Shown piece by piece: positions 34,931-45,700 of a stretch of 64,000 nucleotides of DNA. The translations under genes were made by a program, and so were the position numbers. Each line of letters begins with the position of its first letter. Position 1 is the first letter of the stretch. Below the pieces are notes generated by a model. That model saw only the letters and a list, made by a program, of their open reading frames with translations, was not told the origin of the DNA and searched no databases. Source of the DNA: Salvelinus alpinus (Eukaryota > Chordata > Actinopteri > Salmoniformes > Salmonidae); NCBI RefSeq assembly GCF_045679555.1, contig NC_092115.1, positions 38,887,228 through 38,951,227 of the forward strand, written 5' to 3'.

Positions 34931-36308
34931 TTGATCTCTGGCTGGTGGTGTGTTCTCTGGGAGAGGATGGGGCTTTACAGAACTGCTTGTGGTCCTGAGC
35001 TGTCTGTTTGGGATACTATGGGGATGATACCATCGCAGTGCTGCCAGAACCACCACCAGTTCCAACGGACCAGGGTTCAGCCGGCCTCCTCCACCACTTC
35101 AAGACCAAGTCCCACACCACCACCTAAGCTCTCTAATCCGGTACAGGTGATAAATATAAAAGACATCTCAGATAGTGAACAATTGGGGACTGAAACTGGT
35201 TATGAGGAAAGGGAGAATATGTGGTTGGCTTACAAAACACTTAATAGAAAGGACTGTGTCGTATGTGGACATGCCAGACCTATTCTGGCTGCTCACCCAT
35301 TTGTCCTAAGTAATGGGGAAGGTTGGATGTGCATATTGGAAAGCTTAAGCCAAATTCAACCCTGTGTAAAACTCTGAGTCTTGTGTTCCCAGAAGTCCCT
35401 CCCCAGAAGGTACCGTGGGGAGTCAAGGCATATGGGGGATATAACAGCTGTATCACTGGTACAGGTAGAGGTATAGACTATGGAGGGCTCCCTACTACTA
35501 CCTGCATCACTAATACCACTATTAACTAGAGGTGTTGCTGATCTATGGTGGATGTGTGGACCTGCCAGGCGGTTGACCCCATTTTTGAAAGGAAATTGTC
35601 GTTGCTCATGTGTTTTGACCAGTCTGATACCACCATTGCCTATTATTATAGCTAATCAACTTCTGGGAGCTACACAGGACACAGAGGCTTGGGACCAACC
35701 CAGGAGACGGCAGAAACGTGACGCTCCTTGGTCTGAGGGTACAGATAACATGCACACCAACCTGTTGGGGGTCCCAATAGGGGTCCCCCACGAATTCCAG
35801 ACATTAACCAGGAATGATGGCCTGTGGCATCTGATGCCCATCATTGGCCCAGCTATTGTTGATGCTAAAACAAAAGGTCTGGATCAATTATATCTACTAT
35901 AATTAACGATGATTTGTTAAACACACCCACACAGGACTTACAGGGATGGCTGAACAATTGGATGCTACCTCACAAACCAGTAGACACAATAGACTAACAC
36001 TGGACATAAGTCTGGCCAACCAGGGAGGTGTATGTAAAAAGATTGTAGAACAGTGTTGCACGTTTGTTCCTAACAATACTAGTCCGGATGGGAGCATTTC
36101 AAAAGCTCTGAGTGGGTTGGCAAGGTTATCAATGGAGATGAAGGGTCTTGCAGGTGTGGAGGAGAGTGGACTGTTCCCCTGGCTGGGTGGTTGTTTTGGT
36201 AAGTACACTGCAATGAGGATTACTGGATTTCTGACACTAGTTGTTGTTTTTCATTTCTGTGTTGCTTGTATCATACCTTGTTTGAAGAAGTTTGTTACAG
36301 ATGTGTAA
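34931..36308 (+). pseudogene. env: retroviral env copy 1 (surface part, cleavage site, broken transmembrane part)
   Basis: Pieces of an envelope gene in more than one frame. 34931-35377 and 35480-35902 hold a cysteine-containing surface region with a proline/serine-rich stretch. A furin-type cleavage motif RQKR lies at about 35710-35721. 35946-36308 encodes a transmembrane subunit part with C-X6-CC (CKKIVEQCC, about 36034-36060) and a hydrophobic membrane span (about 36220-36290). Frame changes near 35470 and 35900 and stops before 35946 separate the parts, so no continuous envelope protein can be made. Env mediates entry in exogenous retroviruses; this copy is defective. Confidence 0.75.
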
Positions 36309-36670
36309 GGGGCCTCTGGTATGATGCCGTTGCTTGATGCTCCAGTTGGAGAGGCTGATATGAAAACAAGCTTCCGCAGGAGAGTGGGCTGACAGAGGAG
36401 GACCCTTGGTTTGATGTAGATGATGTTGTTGAATGAATAAAAAGTGATGTTTGTCCTCCCTGTTGTGAAGGTTTGAAGTTCCCGGGTGGCGACGAGCCCA
36501 CCTGGTACAGGTTGTATAGAGGGATGGACCGGAGGGTTTAACATATTCTCGTTTTTTGGTTTACTAATGTGTGGTTGGCCACTCCAGGTGTAGTTATTGG
36601 AGTGGTCTCCTTTTTGGTCCTTGCTCAGTTACGACTCAACTTACATTGATGCTATTGATGTCCCTAGGGG

Positions 36671-37288
36671 GTGCCAGATGAATATAAACTGGTGGACCAA
36701 GTGACAGCTGGGTTTGAATCATCATTTTGTTGGTGGTGTACAGTTAATAAAAATGTGGACAGAATTAACTACATTCATTTTAATGTCCAGAAACTGGGCA
36801 ATTGGACTCAACAAGGCTTCGAGGCGGTCCATGGACAATTGGCAGCTACGTCCCTGATGGCATTTCAAAATAGAATCGCGGTTGATATGTTATTGGCTGA
36901 ACGCGGGGGGGTCTGTGCAATGTTTGGTGAACAGTGTTGTACTTTCATTCCCAATAACACAGCTACGGATGGGAGTCTGACTGTAGCATTGGAGGGACTT
37001 CGTACCCTTAATGGTAAGATGAAACAGCATTCTGGAGTGGACACTTCTATGTGGGACTCATGGATGGATGCCTTTGGTAAATATAAGACGCTAGTTTCCT
37101 CTATCCTAGTATCTATTTCCGTATTTGCAGGCATTCTTGTACTTTGTGGGTGCTGTTGCATTCCATGTGCGCGGACGCTTGCTAGCCGTGTTATCACTGC
37201 CGCCATAGACCCTATTCAGGAAAGGGCCCAAATGTTCCCATTGCTTGATGATGGGGAAGCTGGACCTGTTTATCTATTTGAGGACTAA
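36671..37288 (+). CDS. env: second env transmembrane-subunit region, 205 aa open frame
   Basis: An open frame ending at a stop at 37286-37288. It contains a helical ectodomain, a C-X6-CC disulfide motif (CAMFGEQCC, about 36916-36942), a membrane-spanning segment at about 37095-37160 rich in valine, leucine and cysteine, and a cytoplasmic tail ending YLFED. It parallels the transmembrane part of env copy 1 (QNRIAVDMLLAERGGVC versus HNRLTLDISLANQGGVC) but is clearly diverged. Whether it starts at this methionine or was joined to a surface part by splicing cannot be told. It lacks a surface subunit. Confidence 0.7.
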   Translation: MPDEYKLVDQVTAGFESSFCWWCTVNKNVDRINYIHFNVQKLGNWTQQGFEAVHGQLAATSLMAFQNRIAVDMLLAERGGVCAMFGEQCCTFIPNNTATDGSLTVALEGLRTLNGKMKQHSGVDTSMWDSWMDAFGKYKTLVSSILVSISVFAGILVLCGCCCIPCARTLASRVITAAIDPIQERAQMFPLLDDGEAGPVYLFED

Positions 37289-37294
37289 GATACT

Positions 37295-37425
37295 TTTATG
37301 TCACGTCTCTTGTGAGACGTGAAGAGAGGGAATCAAAAATTTGTCTTCTGACAAATTTTATCCTTTAGTTTTGTCTTTTTATATACTTTATGTCACGTCT
37401 CTTGTGAGACGTGAAGAGGGGGATT
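37295..37425 (+). promoter_or_regulatory. duplicated hairpin plus polypurine tract before the 3' LTR
   Basis: A block TTTATGTCACGTCTCTTGTG, then AGACGTGAAGAG occurs at about 37296-37330 and again at about 37387-37420. Each copy contains a perfect 8-bp stem CACGTCTC/GAGACGTG with a 4-nt loop (TTGT), followed by a purine run (AGAGAGGGAA, then AGAGGGGGA). The second run sits directly before the 3' LTR and is the likely primer for plus-strand DNA. Confidence 0.65.
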
Positions 37426-37930
37426 TGTAAGGAATTGTATTAGATATTGGTAACTTGTTTTAACAACTTCTCAACATTAGCTATGGTTGACACAATATAC
37501 ACACTCCCTCTTTCTATTGGACATATGCTGGACTCATTGGACACATGCACGACACCCACAACTCCCCTCCCCCATGACAATCACTCAGACACACACAACT
37601 CAGGGTTGGAGCTCCAGACAAAGAACAATCTCAGGAACCAATGGAACGTGGACACCAGGCCTGTACAGGACTACCCAAGACCCAGATCGACCAATCGGAA
37701 GGCCAGACTCGCAGATCTACCTACTTTGCTTGTTGTCTATATAATACTGTACAATTCTTGAAACTACCCTCTTTCCCGGACGATTCAATAGGAATCAGAC
37801 AGAAAGAGCCTTGCTGCAAGATTTTACTAAGATATCTTTACATGTGATTAAACGGCCTTATTATAAAATTATCCACCTCGTCCTATTGTCTCCTCTTGTT
37901 CTCCTGTCAACAGTAAACGTTTTACTAACA
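37426..37930 (+). repeat. 3' LTR
   Basis: Same 505 bp as the 5' LTR, as far as read. It is followed by the AAAC target duplication at 37931-37934 and then slc25a12 intron 1 sequence. Its promoter would point toward slc25a12 exon 2, 520 bp downstream. Confidence 0.93.
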
Positions 37931-38263
37931 AAACACTTTTTCATGGTCAACTCGCCTACACAGTAATAGCTTGTGTGATGTTTCTTTCATTAGCATTCGT
38001 TTTGACAAGTAATTCTCGATCTCGTATGATAGCGATCTTTCAAGTCCTCTGCCTGCTTTTGAAATATTTTAATTTGTTATTTCTATTTGCAAGTACACAA
38101 CCTCAAGGCATTCCAGTTGTTTTATCCAATTGTCACCAGCTAGATAATATTTATTACTGATAACGTTAGTTGTCATCAACCAAAACTGCTGATCTGTTTG
38201 CATTCAGCTATATAAATATGTTCACTGTGTTTTCGCAGCACAATGTCATATGATGCGTTAATA

Positions 38264-38412
38264 CAGCGTTTCTCAAACTCGGTGCATGTTTTATTTCCTT
38301 AACAGTACACAGCTGATTCAAATGATGAAAGCGAGATGATTGGTTATTCATTTGAATCAGCTGTGTAGGGTTAGGGCAAGAACCAAAACGTGCATCGAGT
38401 TTGGGAAACGTT
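38264..38412. repeat. short palindromic MITE just upstream of slc25a12 exon 2
   Basis: Inverted ends CAGCGTTTCTCAAACTC and GAGTTTGGGAAACGTT, with inner inverted ACAGCTGATTCAAATGA and TCATTTGAATCAGCTGT. CAG ends suggest a hAT-type non-autonomous element, a kind common in salmonids. It ends only about 37 bases before the exon 2 acceptor, so it may supply or border the branch-point region. Confidence 0.7.
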
Positions 38413-38503
38413 ACCTTAACGTTATACTATTATTCGTATTACTTGGCAGGTGCAATCCACCAAACGAGCGGACCCGAACGAGCTGAAGGTTATTTTTCAG
38501 AAG

Positions 38504-38836
38504 GTAAGAACATCTCTGGTTGTCCTCCACGTTTACGCATGCTGTATAGTTCATTTCATTGTGGAAAGATTTTGGGCTCGGGTGAACTAATTAGATGTCT
38601 GACGTCATTTAGCTTGCGGGTGTTTTGTGAGGAGTTGTGTGACTGAATCCCCTACCACGCACAGTGCTTGATTTGGACAGAAGCTCGCCGGAGTTGAATA
38701 CTGGAATATCACAATGTTCTGCTGTTTGAACTCCTGATCCTCTTACAGCATATTAACTCAAAAGTATTGTGGAACTCCTACACCTAAATATAAACCCCAA
38801 ATTAGTACTGACACCCATTTCAGTCCAAGTCGAGCA
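38504..38836. other. slc25a12 intron 2, no feature seen
   Basis: Starts at the donor CAGAAG|GTAAGA. No coding or repeat family was recognised before the CA run. Confidence 0.4.

Positions 38837-38894
<58 letters not shown>
38837..38894. repeat. (CA)n microsatellite
   Basis: Uninterrupted CA run of about 58 bp in slc25a12 intron 2, immediately left of the Tc1-like element. Confidence 0.95.
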
Positions 38895-38898
<4 letters not shown>

Positions 38899-38899
38899 T

Positions 38900-40284
38900 A
38901 CAGTACCAGTCAAAAGTTTGGACACTTAATTCAATGGTTATTTATTTAGACTATTTTCTACATTGTAGAATAATAGTGAAGACAAACTATGAAATGACAC
39001 ATGGAATCATGTAGTAACCCCAAAATATTTTAGATTTGTCAAAGTAGCCACCCTTTGCACAATCTTGCCATTCTCTCAACTAGCTTCATGAGGAATGCTT
39101 TCCCAACAGTCTAAGGAGTTCCACACGTATGCTGCGCACTTGTTGGCTGCTTTTCCTTCACTCTGCTGTCCAACTCCTCCCAAACCATCTCAATTGGGTT
39201 GAGGTCAGGTGATTTGTGGAAGCCAGGTCATCTGATGTAACTCTCCTTGGTCAAATAACCCTTACACAGCCTGGATGTGTGTTTTGGGTCATTGTCCTGT
39301 TGAAAAACAAATGATGGTTCCACTAAGCGCAAACCAGGTGGGATGGCGAATCGCTGCAGAATGCTGTGGTAGCCATGCTGGTTAATAAGTGTGCCTTGAA
39401 TTCTAAATACATCAGACAGTGTCACCATCACACCTCCTCCATGCTTCACAGTGGGAACCACACATGCAGAGATCATCCGTTCACCTACTCTGCGTCTCAC
39501 AAAGACAGTGGTTGTAACCAAATATCTCAAATTTGGACTCATCAGCCCAAAGAACAGATTTCCACAGGTCTAATGTCCATTGTTTGTGTTTCCTGGCCCA
39601 AGCAAGTCTCTTCTTATTGATGTACTTTAGTAGTGGTTTCTTTGTAGCAATTTGACCATGAAGGCCTGATTCACGCAGTCTCCTCTGAACAGTTGATGTC
39701 TGTTACTTGAACTCTGTGAAGCATTTATTTTGGCTGCTATCTGAGGTGCAGTTAACTCTAATGAACATCCTCTGCAGCAGAGGTAACTTCCTTGTCTGTG
39801 GCGGTCCTCATGAGAGCCAGTTTCATCCAAGCGCTTGATGGTTTTTGCGACTGCACTTGAAGACACTTTCAAAATTCTTGACATTTTCTGGATTTACTTA
39901 CCTTCATGTCTTAAAGTAATGATGGACTGTCGTTTCTCTTTGCTTATTTGAGCTGTTCTTCTGTATACCACCCCTACCTTGTCACAACACAACTGATTAG
40001 CTCAAATGCATTAATTCCACAAATTAACATTTAACAAGGCACACCTGTTAATTGAAATGCATTCCAGGTGACTACCTCATGAAGCAGGCTTGAGAATGCC
40101 AAGCGTGTGCAAAAGCTGTCAAGGCAAAGGGTGGCTACTTTGAAGAATTTCAAATATAATTTTAATTTGTCTAACACTTTTTTTTGGTTCCTCCATGATT
40201 CCATATGTGTTATTTTGTAGTTTTGATGTCTTCACTATTATTCTACAGGGTACCCTGGAATGAGGTAGGTGTGTCCAAACTGTA
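38900..40284 (-). mobile_element. Tc1-like transposon, nearly full length, transposase decayed
   Basis: Left end ACAGTACCAGTCAAAAGTTT; right end has the complement of the next part (GGTGTGTCCAAACTGTA) but lacks some terminal bases. On the minus strand the transposase is recognisable in pieces. 39627-39884 holds a helix-turn-helix segment (SRILKVSSSAVAKTIKRL). 39228-39542 holds the DDE-domain part with QQDNDPKHTS, the second catalytic Asp. Frames are broken and the catalytic C-terminus is lost. Confidence 0.85.
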
Positions 40285-40920
40285 TGTCTCACCTTGCAAG
40301 ATGAGTGCGGGGCAGCAGACTGTACATTAGGCTATACAGTGAGGTCCATGCTGAAGGTTCTGAGCGGGAACCTGAGCGATGCCTCTTCTATAGTGTATTC
40401 TCTGTTGTGCACTGTAGTTTCATGTGCTTGAACGACACCCCCTCGCTCTTTTGAAAGCAGTCAGTGCCTCGTGTGGGGTAACAAAGCTGGTGAAGACAGG
40501 TGGGCTTTACACAAACATCTAAAGATGGCTCTCGAGGTGTTGGAGAGGTTACATAAAGAGATTTTTTTTATTTTTATATATTCTGCAAAATTCCTTGTCT
40601 AAGGGACACGGAATCCTTTATAAATAATAAACCACCGTGAGCTGGCAGCAGGACAAGTCATTCATAATTACTTTTTTGTTGTTATATTTAGAGTGATAGC
40701 TTATGTTATTGATTGTTCATGGCTTTTTTGTAGATATTTCAGTTATTCACTGCCGTAACAAAATCAATGCCACATTACCTCATCACACTCAACCACTTTA
40801 GCATACCAGTGTGATGGTTAAAGTCAAGGACCCTTTCTGTCTTAATCCACCACAGTATGTCAGTGTTTAGCAGGAAACCCAAAGTGACGCTGTGTCTATT
40901 TCTGTTGTAACCCCCCCCAG
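40285..40920. other. slc25a12 intron 2, distal part, no feature seen
   Basis: No repeat or coding family was recognised. It ends at the polypyrimidine tract and acceptor CCCCCCCAG before exon 3 at 40921. Confidence 0.4.
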
Positions 40921-41513
40921 CATGCCAGTGTTGTGGATGCAGATGGCGAGAAGTTGATGACCCCGGAGGACTTTGTGCAGAAGTACCTGGGCCTACACAC
41001 ACAGATCCACCACAACCCCAAAACTGTCCAGCTCATCGCCGGTGTAGCCGACACAACCAAGGACGGGTGAAGAGCTGCCTACGTTAACCCTCTCATCCGT
41101 CTCTTTCGCTATCTTTCTCTCTCCCTTATCCTGTCTCCACCAAGTACATGGTTAACAGTTGATTATGCTTAGCCTTCTGTCTCCCTCATTCTATTTGTAT
41201 CCTGTCGTGCTCCCTCTCCACATCAACCATGGGAGATTGTTTTCATTGTGCAGAAGGCTCCTGCAGTAGGGAATGATAGCGGTCTCATACCCACACACAA
41301 TGGTGATGCTTGGATCAGTTAATTACGATGTTATTTGGTCTAAGAACAGAAGCTGCCTTAATGGGTGCTCATAGATTAGATTATACACAGACACACTGCA
41401 CAAGCCCTTTCAATGCACTTAATCCACTCTTATGAGATAGACTTAAATAGTTCATGATTCTGAAAACATTTACTCCTTCAAAGTCAAATGTCTCAAAGTA
41501 ACAGGTGTGCCTT

Positions 41514-41576
41514 TTCTAATGGTTAGGATTCGGCGCTCTCACCGCCGCAGCCCAGGTTCGATTCCTGGTCAGGGAA
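41514..41576 (+). pseudogene. tRNA-Glu(CTC) pseudogene lacking the 5' acceptor strand
   Basis: The D arm, anticodon arm (CGGCG-CTCTCAC-CGCCG, anticodon CTC), variable loop, T arm (GGTTCGATTCC inside a CCAGG/CCTGG stem) and 3' acceptor strand (TCAGGGAA) match tRNA-Glu. The first nine or so bases of the tRNA are replaced by unrelated sequence, so the acceptor stem cannot form. It is followed within 10 bases by a SINE. Confidence 0.85.
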
Positions 41577-41584
41577 CTAATCTT

Positions 41585-41800
41585 TTGAGTGGCAGGTAGC
41601 CTAGTGGTTAGGGCATTGGGCCAGTAACCAAAAGGTTGCTGGATCGTATTCCCGAGCTGACAAGGTAAAAATCTGGTAAAATCTGTCGTTCTGCCCCTGA
41701 ACAAGGCCTACCGGGGAACAGTGGGTTACCTGCCATCGTTGTAAATAAGAATTTGTTCTTAACTGACTTGCCTAGCTAAATAAAGGTTAAATAAAAAAAT
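41585..41800 (+). repeat. HpaI-type salmonid SINE
   Basis: tRNA-derived head with box A-like TAGCCTAGTGGTTAGGGCAT, a body with GAGCTGACAAGGTAAAAATC and CTGTCGTTCTGCCCCTGAAC, and a tail CTTAACTGACTTGCCTAGCT, then AAATAAAGG. This is one of the commonest salmonid SINE types. It lies in slc25a12 intron 3, sense orientation. Confidence 0.88.
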
Positions 41801-41891
41801 GTAAACAGTAAAAATACTAAGTGAAGTTTCACTCCTTGTTTAGCTACAAGGGTCAACAAGTTGTAACCTAGGTCAGTCGTGTAATGGATAA

Positions 41892-42011
<120 letters not shown>

Positions 42012-42756
42012 CTTGCAGGGGGATGAAGCACACGTCTATCATTCAGCACTGTTTAAAAGTAACAACCTACAAGCAGCGAATCGCCAATGAGTCTTTTACT
42101 TTTCACTTCAGTCTAGAGAAATGACCTGAAATCCATTACAATTGGTTTACACCATTTGAAATGCATGGAGTCATTTGAAGAAATAGTGCATGGCCTAATT
42201 TCTCCCTACATCATTGCTGACATTTTATGACGTTTCAGTAAAAGCTGAACCTTTCTCCCTCTGATTGGATCTGTATCTGAAGCTGTGTCCTTCATGGCAT
42301 TGCGTGTACTGTTTTAACTTTGCCTCTCTCTCTCTCTCCACACACACACACACACACACACACAGGCTGATCTCATTCCAGGAGTTCTTGGCGTTTGAGT
42401 CGGTGCTGTGTGTTCCGGATGCTCTCTTTATCGTAGTCTTCCAGTTGTTTAACAAGACCGGCACTGGAGACATCTCCTTTGGTACGTACATGACTGTGTG
42501 TGTTGGGGCGGTGGCGATACCTGCTTTCAACTGTTTCCAGACCCCAAAAGAATGCACGTATGTGACGTAGTACGCAATTTTCGGGGACAACTTTTAGCTC
42601 GTGAGAGCTTCTTTCAGAACTACTGGCTAAAAAGTAGACCAGTATCAGAGAATCTTTATTATTCTTTTTTTTTTTTTAAATAGGATTATGCTTTGAGACT
42701 TGGCACACTAATACGCTCTCTTATATACACACACACACATTCAAACACACTTTTTA

Positions 42757-45700
42757 GTGCGTGTGCTCTCGCACATGGCAGGAGACTTCCGGCGCCGAAA
42801 AGAGATGGCCGCCTCGCTTCGCGTTCCTTGGAAAATATGCAGTATTTTGTTTTTTCATGTGTTATTTCTTACATCGGTACCCCAGGTAATCTTAGGTTTC
42901 ATTACATACAGTCGGGAGGAACTACTGAATATACGATTAACGTCAACTCATCATCGTTCCTACCAGGAATATGACTTTCCCGAAACGGATCCAGTGTTTT
43001 GCCTTCCACCCAATACAATGGATCTGATCCCAGCCGGCGACCCTGTGCGACGCCGAAAAAGGGGCAAACGAGGCGGTCTCGTGGTCAGGCTTCGGAGACG
43101 GGCACATCGCGCTCCACTCCCTAGCATACTACTCGCCAATGTCCAGTCTCTTGACAATAAGGTTGACGAAATCCGAGCACGGGTAGCATTCCAGAGAGAC
43201 ATCAGGGATTGCAACGTGCTCTGCTTCACGGAAACATGGCTAACTCAAGAGACGCTAACGGAGTCGGTGCAGCCAGCTGGTTTCTTCATGCATCGCGCCG
43301 ACAGAAACAAACATCTTTCCGGTAAGAAGAGGGGCGGGGGGGTATGCCTTATGATTAACGAGACGTGGTGTGATCATCATAACAACACACAGGAACTCAA
43401 GTCATTCTGTTCACCTGATCTAGAACTCCTCACAATCAAATGTCGACCGCATTATCTACCAAGGGAATTCTCTTCAATCATAATCACAGCCGTATATATT
43501 CCCCCCCAAGCAGACACATCGATGGCCCTGAACGAACTTTATCTGACTCTTTGTAAACTGGAAACCACACACCCTGAGGCTGCATTCATCGTAGCTGGGG
43601 ATTTTAACAAGGCTAATCTAAAAACAAAACTCCCTAAATTCTATCAGCATATCGATTGTGCTACCAGGGCTGGAAAAACCCTAGATCATTGTTATACTAA
43701 TTTCCGCGACGCATATAAGGCCCTCCCCCGCCCCCCTTTCGGAAAAGCTGACCACGACTCCATTTTGTTGATTCCAGCCTACAAACAGAAACTCAAACAA
43801 CAAGCTCCCGCGCTCAGGTCTGTTCAACGCTGGTCCGACCAATCTGAATCCACGCTTCAAGACTGCTTCGATCACGCGGATTGGAATATGTTCCGCATTG
43901 CGTCCAACAACAATATTGACGAATATGCTGATTCGGTGAGCGAGTTCATTAGGAAGTGCATTGACGATGTCGTACCCACAGCAACGATTAAAACATTCCC
44001 AAACCAGAAACCGTGGATTGACGGCAGCATTCGCGTGAAACTGAAAGCGCGAACCACTGCTTTTAACCAGGGCAAGGTGACCGGAAGCATGACCGAATAC
44101 AAACAGTGTAGCTATTCTCTCCGCAAGGCAATCAAACAGGCTAAGTCCCAGTACAGAGACAAAATCGAGTCGCAATTCAACAGCTCAGACACAAGAGGTA
44201 TGTGGCAGGGTCTACAGTCAATCACGGATTACAAAAAGAAAACCAGCCCCGTCGCGGACCAGGATGTCTTGCTCCCAGACAGGCTAAACAACTTTTTTGC
44301 CCGCTTTGAGGACAATACAGTGCCACTGACACGGCCCCCTACCAAAACCTGCGGGCTCTCCTTCACTGCAGCCGAGGTGAGTAAAACATTTAAACGTGTT
44401 AACCCTCGCAAGGCTGCAGGCCCAGACGGCATTCCCAGCCGCGTCCTCAGAGCATGCGCAGACCAGCTGGCTGGTGTGTTTACGGACATATTCAATCAAT
44501 CCTTATCCCAGTCTGCTGTTCCCACGTGCTTCAAGAGGGCCACCATTGTTCCTGTTCCCAAGAAAGCTAAGGTAACTGAGCTAAACGACTACCGCCCCGT
44601 AGCACTCACTTCCGTCATCATGAAGTGCTTTGAGAGACTAGTCAAGGACCATATCACCTCCACCCTACCGGACACCCTAGACCCACTCCAATTTGCTTAC
44701 CGACCCAATAGGTCCACAGACGACGCAATCGCAACCACACTGCACACTGCCCTAACCCATCTGGACAAGAGGAATACCCATGTGAGAATGCTGTTCATCG
44801 ATTACAGCTCAGCATTTAACACCATAGTACCCTCCAAACTCGTCATCAAGCTCGAGACCCTGGGTCTCGACCCCGCCCTGTGCAACTGGGTCCTGGACTT
44901 CCTGACGGGCTGCCCCCAGGTGGTGAGGGTAGGTAACAACATCTCCACCCCGCTGATCCTCAACACTGGGGCCCCACAAGGGTGCGTTCTGAGCCCTCTC
45001 CTGTACTCCCTGTTCACCCACGACTGCGTGGCCATGCACGCCTCCAACTCAATCATCAAGTTTGCGGATGACACTACAAACAGAATGGTGGTAGGCTTGA
45101 TTACCAACAACGACGAGACGGCCTACAGGGAGGAGGTGAGGGCCCTCGGAGTGTGGTGTCAGGAAAATAACCTCACACTCAACGTCAACAATACAAAGGA
45201 GATGATTGTGGACTTCAGGAAACAGCAGAGGGAGCACCCCCCTATCCACATCGACGGGTCAGTAGTGGAGAAGGTGGAAAGTTTTAAGTTCCTCGGTGTA
45301 CACATCACGGACAAACTGAATTGGTCCACCCACACAGACAGCGTTGTGAAGAAGGCGCAGCAGCGCCTCTTCAACCTCAGGAGGCTGAAGAAATTCGGCT
45401 TGTCACCAAAAGCACTCACAAACTTCTACAGATGCACAATCGAGAGCATCCTGTCGGGCTGTATCACCGCCTGGTACGGCAACTGCTCCGCCCACAACCG
45501 TAAGGCTCTCCAGAGGGTAGTGAGGTCTGCAGAACGCATCACCGGGGGCAAACTACCTGCCCTCCAGGACACCTACACCACCCGATGTCACAGGAAGGCC
45601 ATAAAGATCATCAAGGACAACAACCACCCAAGCCACTGCCTGTTCACCCCGCTATCATCCAGAAGGCGAGGTCAGTACAGGTGCATCAAAGCAGGGACCG

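Larger units (their letters stand above)
28120..37930 (+). mobile_element. endogenous retrovirus, 9.8 kb, in slc25a12 intron 1, sense orientation
   Basis: Two 505-bp LTRs (28120-28624, 37426-37930), both TG...CA, read as identical and are flanked by a 4-bp duplication AAAC (28116-28119, 37931-37934). A primer-binding site matching initiator tRNA-Met starts at 28630. A splice donor candidate (AAAAG|GTGAGC) lies at 28788/28789. Gag is open (30165-31307); pol is reduced to fragments (31.3-32.7 kb); env regions lie at 34.9-37.3 kb, followed by a purine tract just before the 3' LTR. A tRNA-Met primer and this gene set recall piscine retroviruses such as salmon swim bladder sarcoma virus; the relationship is inferred. 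The element is defective because pol is broken. Confidence 0.92.

Noticed and set aside
43681..45419. Minus-strand open frames opposite the LINE reverse transcriptase (mirrored at 24401-26019)
   Set aside because: Antisense shadows of a GC-rich coding frame, present identically in both LINE copies.
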